NCBI GenBank assembly: GCA_900545535.1
Contig: UQZN01000005.1
Coordinates: forward strand, 1-64,000
From: an uncultured Phascolarctobacterium sp.
GTDB lineage: Bacteria; Bacillota; Negativicutes; Acidaminococcales; Acidaminococcaceae
DNA length: 64,000 nt
Direction of reading: 5' to 3'
Under the pieces are notes generated by a model, which was not told where the DNA came from, ran no database searches, and saw nothing but the letters and a program-made list of their open reading frames with translations. The position numbers and the translations under genes were made by a program. Shown here in pieces: positions 15,981 to 24,013 of the stretch. Position 1 is the stretch's first letter, and every line of letters begins with the position of its first letter.

Positions 15981-16020
15981 CAATGACGAGAGCCGGTATA
16001 CGGAGGTGATTGGTACAATT

Positions 16021-17853
16021 ATGAAGAGTGAAGAAAATATTGCTTTGATTAAGCAAGAATTGTCCGACTTCAAAATTGATCTGGGTTCTATTAAAGAACT
16101 TTTAGATGTAAAAGTTACTACGGCTAAAAAATTAACTGTAGATGAGTATCAATCCATTTCTGCAATTCTTACCGAAAAATTAGGCCGCGACATTTTCCTC
16201 AATAAAAATGTTGATCCTTCTATTCTCGGTGGTATCATCGTGCAAATCGGCGACAAGGTATATGATGCTTCCGCACTTCGTAAACTGAAGAAAATGGAAG
16301 TTGTTATGAACGGCATCGACGTTCATGACTATGCTTTGGAAAAACCGGAAGCAATGACTGATGCTCTCAGCGAAAAGCTGGAGAATTACAATGTGGATGT
16401 TAACTTGGAAGAGGTCGGTATAGTTGAAAAGATCGGTGACGGCATCGCTACCGTTATCGGTATGAAAAACGCTATGGCCGGCGAATTGGTTGAATTGCCG
16501 AACAATGTTTCCGGCATGGTTCTGAACTTGAACCCTGACTCTGTTGGTATCGTTTTGATGGGCGGGGAAACGCTCATTAAAGAAGGCGATCTGGTTCGCC
16601 GTACCGGCAACATCATGGACGTTCCCGTAGGCGAAGCTTTGCTGGGCCGCGTTGTCAGCGCTATCGGCGCTCCTATCGACGGCAAAGGCGAGATCGCTTA
16701 TGCTGAAAAACGCCCTGTAGAATCTGCTGCTCATGGTATCGCAGATCGTGAATCCGTTGATACTCCGCTGCAGACCGGTATCAAATGTATCGATGCGCTC
16801 GTTCCTATCGGACGCGGCCAGCGCGAACTTATCATCGGTGACCGCGGCACCGGCAAAACTGCCGTTGCTATCGATACTATCATTAACCAAAAAGGCCTCG
16901 GCGTGATCTGCATTTATGTAGCTATCGGCCAAAAGGCTTCCAACGTAGCCCGCATCGTTCGTACTCTGGAACAACACGGCGCTATGGATTATACTATCAT
17001 CGTTGCGGCTACTGCTGCTGATTCTGCTCCGCTGCAGTATCTGGCTCCTTATGCTGGTGTAACGATGGCAGAATACTTTATGGATCAGGGCAAAGACGTA
17101 CTTTGCGTATATGACGACTTGTCCAAGCACGCTGTTGCGTATCGTGCCATGTCCCTGCTGCTCCGCCGTCCTCCAGGACGCGAGGCTTATCCTGGCGATG
17201 TATTCTACTTGCATTCCCGTTTGCTGGAACGTGCTGCTAAACTGAACAAAGAACTCGGTAACGGTTCTATCACCGCATTGCCTATCATCGAAACACTGGC
17301 TGGTGACGTTGGCGGCTTTATTCCTACTAACGTAATTTCTATTACTGACGGACAGATCTTCCTGGAATCCGAGTTATTCTATTCCGGTATCCGTCCGGCG
17401 ATCAATTCCGGTTTGTCCGTATCCCGTGTAGGCGGCGCGGCGCAAATCAAAGCAATGAAATCCGTTGCAGGTACTCTGCGTCTGGACTTGGCACAATATC
17501 GTGAGCTGGCAGCATTCGCTCAGTTTGCTTCCGATCTTGATAAAGCTACCAAAGCTCAGCTGGACCGCGGTCAGCGTTTGACAGAGATCCTCAAACAAGG
17601 CCAATATGTGCCGCTGCCGGTAGAAAAACAGGTTATGGCTATCTACCTCGGCACTAAAGGTTATTTAGATGATGTTGCAGTAAAAGACATCACTCGCATG
17701 GAAAGTGAATTCCTTGATTTTATGGATGCCAACCATCCTGAAATTGGTGCTTCCATCCGTGACGAAAAGAAAATCACCGACGAAAATGAAGCAGCTTTGA
17801 AGAAAGCAATCGTTGAGTTCAAGGATACCTTTATTGTCAGTGAAGGTAGGTGA
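16021..17853 (+). CDS. atpA: Fusion of delta C-terminal domain and alpha subunit
   Basis: A 610-residue protein, about 100 longer than a usual alpha subunit. Residues about 28-95 match the C-terminal half of subunit delta/OSCP (L-D-V-K-V-T-T-A, then D-P-S-I-L-G-G-I-I-V, I-G-D-K-V-Y-D-A-S and a final helix). From about residue 108 it is a complete alpha subunit: E-E-V-G-I-V, P-loop G-D-R-G-T-G-K-T, and the C-terminal helical domain. The delta N-terminal domain, which normally clamps the alpha N-termini, is absent, and no separate atpH exists in the operon. The ATG at 16021 follows GGAGGTGAT; a GTG at 16006 overlaps that site. Internal ATGs at 16306 (after GGAAG) and 16354 could yield a free alpha. 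Confidence 0.93.
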   Translation: MKSEENIALIKQELSDFKIDLGSIKELLDVKVTTAKKLTVDEYQSISAILTEKLGRDIFLNKNVDPSILGGIIVQIGDKVYDASALRKLKKMEVVMNGIDVHDYALEKPEAMTDALSEKLENYNVDVNLEEVGIVEKIGDGIATVIGMKNAMAGELVELPNNVSGMVLNLNPDSVGIVLMGGETLIKEGDLVRRTGNIMDVPVGEALLGRVVSAIGAPIDGKGEIAYAEKRPVESAAHGIADRESVDTPLQTGIKCIDALVPIGRGQRELIIGDRGTGKTAVAIDTIINQKGLGVICIYVAIGQKASNVARIVRTLEQHGAMDYTIIVAATAADSAPLQYLAPYAGVTMAEYFMDQGKDVLCVYDDLSKHAVAYRAMSLLLRRPPGREAYPGDVFYLHSRLLERAAKLNKELGNGSITALPIIETLAGDVGGFIPTNVISITDGQIFLESELFYSGIRPAINSGLSVSRVGGAAQIKAMKSVAGTLRLDLAQYRELAAFAQFASDLDKATKAQLDRGQRLTEILKQGQYVPLPVEKQVMAIYLGTKGYLDDVAVKDITRMESEFLDFMDANHPEIGASIRDEKKITDENEAALKKAIVEFKDTFIVSEGR

Positions 17854-17860
17854 TTGACTG

Positions 17861-18745
17861 ATGGCTACTGCACGCGAGATTCATCGCCACATGAAAGGCA
17901 TCAAAAATATTGGTCAGATCACTAAAGCTATGAAAATGGTTGCCGCTGCCCGTTTGCGCAAAGCGCAGGAAAAAGCAGGCTCCAGCCGTCCGTACGCTTT
18001 GAAGATCAAAGAAGTATTGGCCAATATTGTTTGTGATAAGGGCATGGTGGCCGGATTAGACGCCAAAAAGCATCCTTTGCTGCAAAAACGCGAAGTGAAA
18101 AAAGTTGGCTATTTGGTTGTATGTTCTGATAAAGGTCTTGCCGGTGCTTATAGCAGTAACGCGTTAAAAAGGGCAGTTGCCGAGATTTCTGAAATTGAAG
18201 GTGACGTAGTTATTATTACCAGCGGCCGCAGAGCGAAAGATTTCTTTACGCGCCGTGGTTATAATGTTATTTCCTCGCATCTTGGCTTCTCTGATAAACC
18301 AAGTTACAACGATGCTGTGGCTATCGCTACCGATGCGGCTGAACGTTTCGGTGATATGCAGTTTGATGAATTGCATATTGTTTTCACTTTATTTAAATCC
18401 GCTTTGTCGCAGATCCCGACAAGCGATATCATCCTTCCGGTAGAACCACCGGAAAAAGAAGCCGGTGCAACTAAGAAAAGTGTCGAGTACCTTTTCTTAC
18501 CCGAAGCTGAAGAAATTTTGAAGGTTTTGGCACCGCGTTATCTTGAAACTATTGTTTATGCCGCGCTGGTACAATCTGCTGCCAGTGAATTGGGCGCCAG
18601 AATGACTGCGATGTCTTCTGCTACTGATAATGCCGGCAAGCTGGTTAAGAATCTGGAGCTGTCTTATAACAAGGCGCGTCAGGCACTTATTACCCGCGAG
18701 CTCAGCGAGATCTGCGGCGGCGCCGAAGCATTGAAACAACAATAA
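17861..18745 (+). CDS. atpG: ATP synthase F1 subunit gamma
   Basis: A 294-residue central-shaft subunit. Conserved N-terminal motif I-K-N-I-G-Q-I-T-K-A-M-K-M-V-A-A-A-R and C-terminal M-T-A-M-x-x-A-T-x-N-A show the two coiled-coil helices. The central Rossmann-like part has S-D-K-G-L-A-G. It starts seven bases after the fusion gene. Length is normal. Confidence 0.97.
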   Translation: MATAREIHRHMKGIKNIGQITKAMKMVAAARLRKAQEKAGSSRPYALKIKEVLANIVCDKGMVAGLDAKKHPLLQKREVKKVGYLVVCSDKGLAGAYSSNALKRAVAEISEIEGDVVIITSGRRAKDFFTRRGYNVISSHLGFSDKPSYNDAVAIATDAAERFGDMQFDELHIVFTLFKSALSQIPTSDIILPVEPPEKEAGATKKSVEYLFLPEAEEILKVLAPRYLETIVYAALVQSAASELGARMTAMSSATDNAGKLVKNLELSYNKARQALITRELSEICGGAEALKQQ

Positions 18746-18771
18746 GAATAATTCGTAGGGAGGCTAAAACC

Positions 18772-20187
18772 TTGAATACTGGTAGAATAGTACAAGTTGT
18801 TGGCCCTGTTGTTGACATTGAATTCCCTCCGAAAAGTATGCCTGCAATCCTGAACGCTATTAAAATCGATGGTACTACTGATGACGGTAAGGTGCAAATC
18901 CATCTTACCTGTGAAGTTATGCAGCATATCGGCTACAATGTAGTCCGTGCAGTTGCCATGAGTTCTACCGACGGTCTTGTTCGCGGAATGGAAGCTGTTG
19001 ATACCGGCGCACCGATCAGTGTTCCGGTTGGTCCTGGTACTTTGGGCCGCATATTTAACGTATTGGGTGAAACTGTTGACCATGACGAGAGAAAAGTCGA
19101 TGCTGCCGATTACTGGCCTATCCATAGACCGGCTCCGACTTTCGACCAACAAGCTACAACAACTAAAATTTTAGAAACCGGAATCAAAGTCGTTGACTTG
19201 ATCGCTCCGTACGCTCTTGGCGGTAAGATCGGTCTGTTCGGCGGCGCAGGTGTTGGTAAAACAGTTATTATTATGGAGCTTATTCATAATATCGCTACCG
19301 CTCATGGTGGTTATTCCGTATTTGCAGGTGTTGGCGAACGTACACGTGAAGGCAACGACTTGTGGTGCGAAATGAAAGAATCCGGCGTTATCGATAAGAC
19401 CGCTCTTGTTTACGGTCAGATGAACGAACCTCCTGGAGCACGTATGCGCGTTGGCCTGACTGGTTTGACCATGGCGGAATATTTCCGTGATATCGGCGGA
19501 CAGGACGTACTGCTCTTTATCGATAACATTTTCCGTTTCATTCAGGCTGGTTCCGAAGTATCCGCTTTGCTCGGCCGTATGCCGTCCGCAGTAGGTTATC
19601 AGCCTACTCTGGCTAACGACATCGGTGCCTTGCAAGAGCGTATCACTTCCACCAAAACTGGTTCCATTACCTCTGTACAGGCCGTATACGTACCTGCGGA
19701 TGACTTGACTGACCCTGCTCCTGCGGGAACATTCGCTCACTTGGACGCTACGACCGTACTTTCCCGTCAAATTGCAGAGCTTGGTATTTATCCGGCAGTT
19801 GACCCGCTTGACTCCACCAGCCGTATCCTTGATCCGCTGGTTATCGGCGAAGAGCACTATAACGTAGCTCGTGGCGTACAGGCTATTTTGCAACGTTATA
19901 AAGAATTGCAGGACATTATCGCAATTCTTGGTATGGAAGAATTGAGCGAAGAGGATAAGATCACTGTTGCCCGCGCTCGTAAAATCCAAAAATTCCTCAG
20001 CCAAGCATTCTTTGTTGCTGAACAGTTCACCGGTACTCCCGGCCAATATGTTCCGCTGAAAGAAACTATCCGCGGCTTCAAAGAAATCCTGGAAGGCAAA
20101 CATGACGATTTGCCGGAAGGTGCTTTCTACATGGTTGGTACCATTGATGACGCTGTAGCTAAAGCTGAGACTATGAAGGCTGAATAA
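18772..20187 (+). CDS. atpD: ATP synthase F1 subunit beta
   Basis: A 471-residue catalytic subunit. The P-loop G-G-A-G-V-G-K-T, catalytic-region G-E-R-T-R-E-G-N-D, and the D-E-L-S-E-E-D equivalent (M-E-E-L-S-E-E-D-K) are present. It starts at TTG after GGGAGG, with the usual N-terminus N-T-G-R-I-V-Q-V-V-G-P-V-V-D. Overlaps atpC by one base. Confidence 0.98.
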   Translation: MNTGRIVQVVGPVVDIEFPPKSMPAILNAIKIDGTTDDGKVQIHLTCEVMQHIGYNVVRAVAMSSTDGLVRGMEAVDTGAPISVPVGPGTLGRIFNVLGETVDHDERKVDAADYWPIHRPAPTFDQQATTTKILETGIKVVDLIAPYALGGKIGLFGGAGVGKTVIIMELIHNIATAHGGYSVFAGVGERTREGNDLWCEMKESGVIDKTALVYGQMNEPPGARMRVGLTGLTMAEYFRDIGGQDVLLFIDNIFRFIQAGSEVSALLGRMPSAVGYQPTLANDIGALQERITSTKTGSITSVQAVYVPADDLTDPAPAGTFAHLDATTVLSRQIAELGIYPAVDPLDSTSRILDPLVIGEEHYNVARGVQAILQRYKELQDIIAILGMEELSEEDKITVARARKIQKFLSQAFFVAEQFTGTPGQYVPLKETIRGFKEILEGKHDDLPEGAFYMVGTIDDAVAKAETMKAE

Positions 20188-20603
20188 TGGCTAATTGTAT
20201 GCAATTGGAAATTGTCACTCCGGATAAATTGCTTTTCAGCTCCGATGAAATTGTATACTTGGGCCTCCGCACTAATGACGGCGGTATCGGCATCGAGGCT
20301 AACCACATTCCCGTTATTGCCAGCTTGGATATTGCTCCGATGAAATATCGTCTGGCTGACGGCACTGAAGGTTACATCGCTATTTGCGGTGGTTTTATGG
20401 AAATGAACGCTAATAAATGCACGATCCTGGCAACTATTGCCGAAATGGCTGCTGATATTGACAAAGCCAGAGCAGAAGCTGCTAAAGAACGTGCTGAAGA
20501 ACGTTTAAAAAATAAGACCGAAAACCTGGATGTCGACCGTGCTCAGCATGCGCTGAGAAGGGCTGTCGCCCGCCTGGGTGCATACAACAAAGCAGGACGT
20601 TGA
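20187..20603 (+). CDS. atpC: ATP synthase F1 subunit epsilon
   Basis: A 138-residue rotor subunit with an N-terminal beta-sandwich (residues 1-85) and a two-helix C-terminal domain rich in Ala, Glu and Arg. The latter can brake ATP hydrolysis in many bacteria. The start overlaps the atpD stop. It is the last gene of the operon and is followed by a strong terminator. Confidence 0.95.
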   Translation: MANCMQLEIVTPDKLLFSSDEIVYLGLRTNDGGIGIEANHIPVIASLDIAPMKYRLADGTEGYIAICGGFMEMNANKCTILATIAEMAADIDKARAEAAKERAEERLKNKTENLDVDRAQHALRRAVARLGAYNKAGR

Positions 20604-20626
20604 TAGCATACGACAATTAAACAAAA

Positions 20627-20658
20627 AACCCACTGTGTAAAAACAGTGGGTTTTTTAC
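20627..20658 (+). terminator. Terminator of atp operon
   Basis: AACCCACTGT (20627-20636) pairs with ACAGTGGGTT (20643-20652) and a T-run follows; an A-run precedes. Confidence 0.9.
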
Positions 20659-20682
20659 TTGCTAAAAGAAACTTTCTATAGT
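20654..20682 (+). promoter_or_regulatory. Possible promoter for 20712 gene
   Basis: TTTACT (20654-20659) and TATAGT (20677-20682) with a 17-base spacer, overlapping the end of the atp terminator. Confidence 0.4.
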
Positions 20683-20711
20683 ATCCTGTTGATAAAGGAA
20701 GGTGATCAGAA

Positions 20712-20897
20712 GTGTCGGATCCGATCATGGATATTTCGGGAAATAAAATGCTGCATCTGAAACAAGATCTTGCTTTTCTGCGCCGGCGTTTGGCAGAATG
20801 TGCTGATGAAAGTGCCAAACAAAGCATCCGCAGAGAGATTATGGAAAAAGAAACTTACTATAATATTCTGGCTGACCGCCAAAGATTAAGTAAATAA
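20712..20897 (+). CDS. Small unassigned coiled-coil protein
   Basis: A 61-residue, charged protein with no recognised family. Residues about 14-50 form a likely amphipathic helix pair (L-K-Q-D-L-A-F-L-R-R-R-L-A-E). No signal peptide or membrane segment. It starts at GTG after GGAAGGTGA and sits between two intrinsic terminators, so it is transcribed alone. A real gene is likely given the ribosome site and terminator. Confidence 0.65.
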   Translation: MSDPIMDISGNKMLHLKQDLAFLRRRLAECADESAKQSIRREIMEKETYYNILADRQRLSK

Positions 20898-20898
20898 A

Positions 20899-20930
20899 AA
20901 ACTACCAATCAGCTGATTGGTAGTTTTTTT
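20899..20930. terminator. Bidirectional terminator
   Basis: AAACTACCAATCAG (20899-20912) meets its exact reverse complement at 20913-20926. A- and T-runs on both sides serve the converging genes. Confidence 0.9.
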
Positions 20931-20939
20931 ACGTTAAAC

Positions 20940-21455
20940 TCACTCTTTGATGATTTTGCCGTTTTGCATCTTGTAACAGAAATTTTTAGTCTGATCCCAG
21001 AAGTTGATACAAACTGAGGACCCGGCTTGCAGTTCAAAGCGCAGCTCACTTTCGTTGAGCAGATTTTTGTTGATGCAAAGACGTGCCAGCTGATCAAGGT
21101 CTGCTTCCGGCAATTCTTCCACGTGTACAAGGCGGTCGCGCGGATAGGAATTGTTGCTGGAACTGATAATATCCATATAAACGATTTTGCCTGTAACATA
21201 ATCGGAAATGGCTTTGAGCAAAGCTGCGATACCATCCTGATTAGAGGGGAAAAAACGCGGCGTTTTGAAATAAACTACCTTGAATTCGTGGTCGAAATCA
21301 TTGGAAAAAATATTGACAGGCAAACCGCCGTTAGGGTTATGGATAGTGATTACTGCTTCATTGGCAGCAGGGACTTTGAAGTCGATCTTTGCTTCCGGAC
21401 AAATGTGAGTAAGTTTATCCTGAAGTTCGCGGGCTTCTATTTCTGCATTTATCAT
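20940..21455 (-). CDS. Unassigned cytoplasmic protein
   Basis: A 171-residue protein I do not recognise. It is mixed alpha/beta, with a Phe/Asp-rich middle (V-N-I-F-S-N-D-F-D-H-E-F) and a helix after F-F-P-S-N-Q-D-G. There is no signal peptide or transmembrane segment. The ATG at 21455 follows AAAGGAG. A TATAAT box lies upstream on the minus strand at 21480-21485 without a clear -35. It converges on the 20712 gene at a shared terminator. Confidence 0.7.
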   Translation of the reverse strand: MINAEIEARELQDKLTHICPEAKIDFKVPAANEAVITIHNPNGGLPVNIFSNDFDHEFKVVYFKTPRFFPSNQDGIAALLKAISDYVTGKIVYMDIISSSNNSYPRDRLVHVEELPEADLDQLARLCINKNLLNESELRFELQAGSSVCINFWDQTKNFCYKMQNGKIIKE

Positions 21456-21555
21456 AGTTTTTCATCTCCTTTAATCAGTATTATAACACTTTGACGCAGG
21501 AAACTTGCGAAGAAACTGTGATAAATGTGAAATTTTTCAAAACAGGTAAAAGTCA

Positions 21556-21584
21556 TTGTACAAGTACCTCAAAAATGATAAAAT
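21556..21584 (+). promoter_or_regulatory. Promoter for murA
   Basis: TTGTAC (21556-21561) and TAAAAT (21579-21584), 17-base spacer, about 70 bp before murA. Confidence 0.6.
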
Positions 21585-21656
21585 ATTACAGTAAGTTTTA
21601 CTTCATGTAATTAATTCGTTTTGTATAAATATAGAACTTCTTAGGGGGCTATCTGG

Positions 21657-22922
21657 GTGGAGAAATTAGTTGTCAAAGGCGGTAACCGTCTGACAGGCTC
21701 TGTGAAAACTAGTGGAGCAAAAAATGCTGTCTTGCCGATCATTGCTGCGTCGATCTTGGGGAATACTCCCAGCCGTTTAGAGGAGATCCCTGCTCTTGAC
21801 GATGTGCGTACGATCTGTGCTGTTTTGAATTGCCTGGGCATCAGGGTAGATGCCAGTGAGCCCCATGTACTGAATATAGATAGTACGGAAATAACTTCCT
21901 GCGAAGCGCCATATGAATTGGTGCGCTGTATGAGAGCTTCCTTTCTGGTCATGGGACCGTTGCTGGCACGTAAGGGCAAGGCCCGTATTTCTCAGCCGGG
22001 CGGCTGTGCTATCGGCACGCGTCCGATCGATTTGCATTTAAAAGGTTTCGAGGCCCTGGGGGTAAAAATAGAACAGGGACATGGCTATATTGAAGCTACC
22101 GCGCCGAATGGCTTAGTGGGAACTACGATCTATTTTGATTTCCCCAGTGTCGGCGCTACTGAAAATGTAATGATGGCAGCGGCTTTGGCCGAAGGGACCA
22201 CTATTCTGGAAAACCCTGCGGAGGAACCGGAGATCGTAGATCTGGCCAACTATCTGAACCAAATGGGAGCCAGGATCCGTGGCGCGGGTACGAATGTGAT
22301 CAGGATCGAAGGCGTGAAAGAGCTGCATGGTGCGGACCATACGGTGATCCCTGACCGGATCGAGGCCGGGACCTATATGATCGCTGCAGCCATGACCGGC
22401 GGCGACATAATTGTAGAGAATGTTTTGACAGAGCATCAAAAACCGCTGATTGCCAAACTGCGGGAAGCAGGCGTAACGGTAGAAGAAGATATTGACAGTG
22501 TGCGTGTGACAGGCGAGGGCAGGCTCAAGGCCATTGATGTCAAGACTTTGCCTTATCCCGGGTTCCCTACGGATATGCAGGCGCAGCTGATGGCGATGAT
22601 GACGATCGCTGAAGGCCGCAGCAAGGTAACGGAAACGGTATTTGAAAACAGGTTCATGCACGTGGTAGAGCTGAACCGGATGGGCGCCAATATTACTGCT
22701 GAAGGCCGTAGCGCGGTCGTTGACGGGCCGGCGAAGCTGACGGGCTGTCAGGTACGGGCGACTGATCTGCGGGCCGGTGCGGCAATGATTTTAGCCGGGT
22801 TGGTAGCCGAAGGGACGACAGAGATCTGTGATATTTATCACATTGACCGTGGTTATGAAGAGATCGTAACTAAATTACAGGGCTTGGGCGCTGATATTAA
22901 ACGTGTTGGCGGGAATGATTAA
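21657..22922 (+). CDS. murA: UDP-GlcNAc 1-carboxyvinyltransferase
   Basis: A 421-residue enzyme for the first committed step of peptidoglycan synthesis, adding enolpyruvate from PEP to UDP-GlcNAc. The catalytic, fosfomycin-sensitive Cys is in P-G-G-C-A-I-G-T-R-P-I-D. The N-terminus G-G-N-R-L-x-G and K-x-S-G-A-K-N-A are typical. It starts at GTG after TAGGGGGC. The next gene is mreB, 14 bases away, so wall precursor supply and cell shape genes are co-transcribed. Confidence 0.96.
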   Translation: MEKLVVKGGNRLTGSVKTSGAKNAVLPIIAASILGNTPSRLEEIPALDDVRTICAVLNCLGIRVDASEPHVLNIDSTEITSCEAPYELVRCMRASFLVMGPLLARKGKARISQPGGCAIGTRPIDLHLKGFEALGVKIEQGHGYIEATAPNGLVGTTIYFDFPSVGATENVMMAAALAEGTTILENPAEEPEIVDLANYLNQMGARIRGAGTNVIRIEGVKELHGADHTVIPDRIEAGTYMIAAAMTGGDIIVENVLTEHQKPLIAKLREAGVTVEEDIDSVRVTGEGRLKAIDVKTLPYPGFPTDMQAQLMAMMTIAEGRSKVTETVFENRFMHVVELNRMGANITAEGRSAVVDGPAKLTGCQVRATDLRAGAAMILAGLVAEGTTEICDIYHIDRGYEEIVTKLQGLGADIKRVGGND

Positions 22923-22936
22923 AAGCGGGTGAAAAA

Positions 22937-23959
22937 ATGGTTTTTAACAGTATTGATATAGGTATTGATTTAGGAACTGCCAATATTCTGGTTTTCGTCA
23001 AAGGTAAGGGCATTGTTTTGAACGAGCCTTCCGTTGTGGCGATCGACCGGGACAAGAATAAAATTTTGGCAGTTGGTGAGGAAGCCCGGCAGATGATCGG
23101 CCGTACTCCCGGTAATATCATAGCGATCCGTCCTTTGAAAGAGGGCGTTATCGCCAACTATACGATCACCCAGAAAATGCTGGAATATGTCGTTAATAAA
23201 GTTGCCGGTAAAAGTTTTTTCAGTAAACCGCGGATTATGGTATGTATTCCTACGGGTGTAACTTCGGTTGAAAAGCGTGCTGTTTTAGAAGCAACGATGC
23301 AGGCCGGGGCCTCCAAAACTTATCTGATAGAGGAGCCGTTGGCGGCGGCGCTGGGCGCAGGCTTGGATATTGCGGCGGCGGCAGGCAGCATGGTCGTCGA
23401 TATTGGCGGCGGCACTACTGACATCGCTGTATTGAGCCTGGGCGGAGTTGTTGTGGACGCCTCTTTGCGTATTGGCGGCGATGCTTTTGACGAAGCCATT
23501 ATCAGGCACGTCAAACGGATCCATAATGTTCTGATCGGTGAACGTACGGCAGAAGAAATAAAAATCAACGTAGCGACGGTGCATCCTGAAGGACGCCAGG
23601 TAGAGCATGAGGTTCGCGGACGCGATCTGGTGACAGGTCTGCCGACTACGATCAAAGTTACTTCTGAGGACGGTCGCAAAGCGCTGAGAGAGTCAGTCGC
23701 AGCCTTAGTGGCGTCGGTAAGATCGGTGCTGGAAAAGTGCCCGCCTGAATTATCGGCGGATATAGTGGACAAGGGTATTTACCTGACTGGCGGCGGCGCG
23801 CTGCTGGATGGTATTGCTCAAGTACTGAAGGATGAGACCGGTATTGATACTTATATCGCGGAACAGCCGCTGGATTGCGTTGCGCTGGGTACAGGCAAGG
23901 CTTTGATCGATTTGAATAAACTGCGCCCGGGGACTATTGTGGGAAATGGCAGTTTGTAA
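22937..23959 (+). CDS. mreB: Rod-shape protein MreB/Mbl
   Basis: A 340-residue bacterial actin homologue. It shows I-G-I-D-L-G-T-A-N at the nucleotide-binding start, V-D-I-G-G-G-T-T-D-I-A in the second phosphate loop and L-T-G-G-G-A-L-L-D-G-I-A near the end. It forms membrane filaments that guide lateral wall synthesis. Position after murA resembles mbl of Bacillus, so Mbl is an equally good name. Length is normal. A terminator follows. Confidence 0.94.
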   Translation: MVFNSIDIGIDLGTANILVFVKGKGIVLNEPSVVAIDRDKNKILAVGEEARQMIGRTPGNIIAIRPLKEGVIANYTITQKMLEYVVNKVAGKSFFSKPRIMVCIPTGVTSVEKRAVLEATMQAGASKTYLIEEPLAAALGAGLDIAAAAGSMVVDIGGGTTDIAVLSLGGVVVDASLRIGGDAFDEAIIRHVKRIHNVLIGERTAEEIKINVATVHPEGRQVEHEVRGRDLVTGLPTTIKVTSEDGRKALRESVAALVASVRSVLEKCPPELSADIVDKGIYLTGGGALLDGIAQVLKDETGIDTYIAEQPLDCVALGTGKALIDLNKLRPGTIVGNGSL

Positions 23960-23965
23960 GTGCTG

Positions 23966-23998
23966 ATACACAGCCCTTGTGGCTGTGTATTATTTTTT
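23966..23998 (+). terminator. Terminator after mreB
   Basis: ATACACAGCC pairs with GGCTGTGTAT around CTTGT, followed by TATTTTTT. Confidence 0.85.
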
Positions 23999-24013
23999 AG
24001 GAGGAGTACAGGA

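Noticed and set aside
16180..17214. Long minus-strand open frame (344 codons) opposite the alpha gene
   Set aside because: It is a shadow of a highly expressed gene with biased codons; no ribosome site and no recognisable protein.
16306..17853. Annotating alpha as a separate gene starting at 16306
   Set aside because: The frame is open from 16021 with a much better ribosome site, and the upstream block matches the delta C-terminal domain. Internal initiation is kept as a hypothesis only.
19171..20103. Minus-strand open frame (310 codons) opposite atpD
   Set aside because: Same reason: the plus strand is clearly the beta subunit and the antisense product is Cys/Ser-rich with no family pattern.
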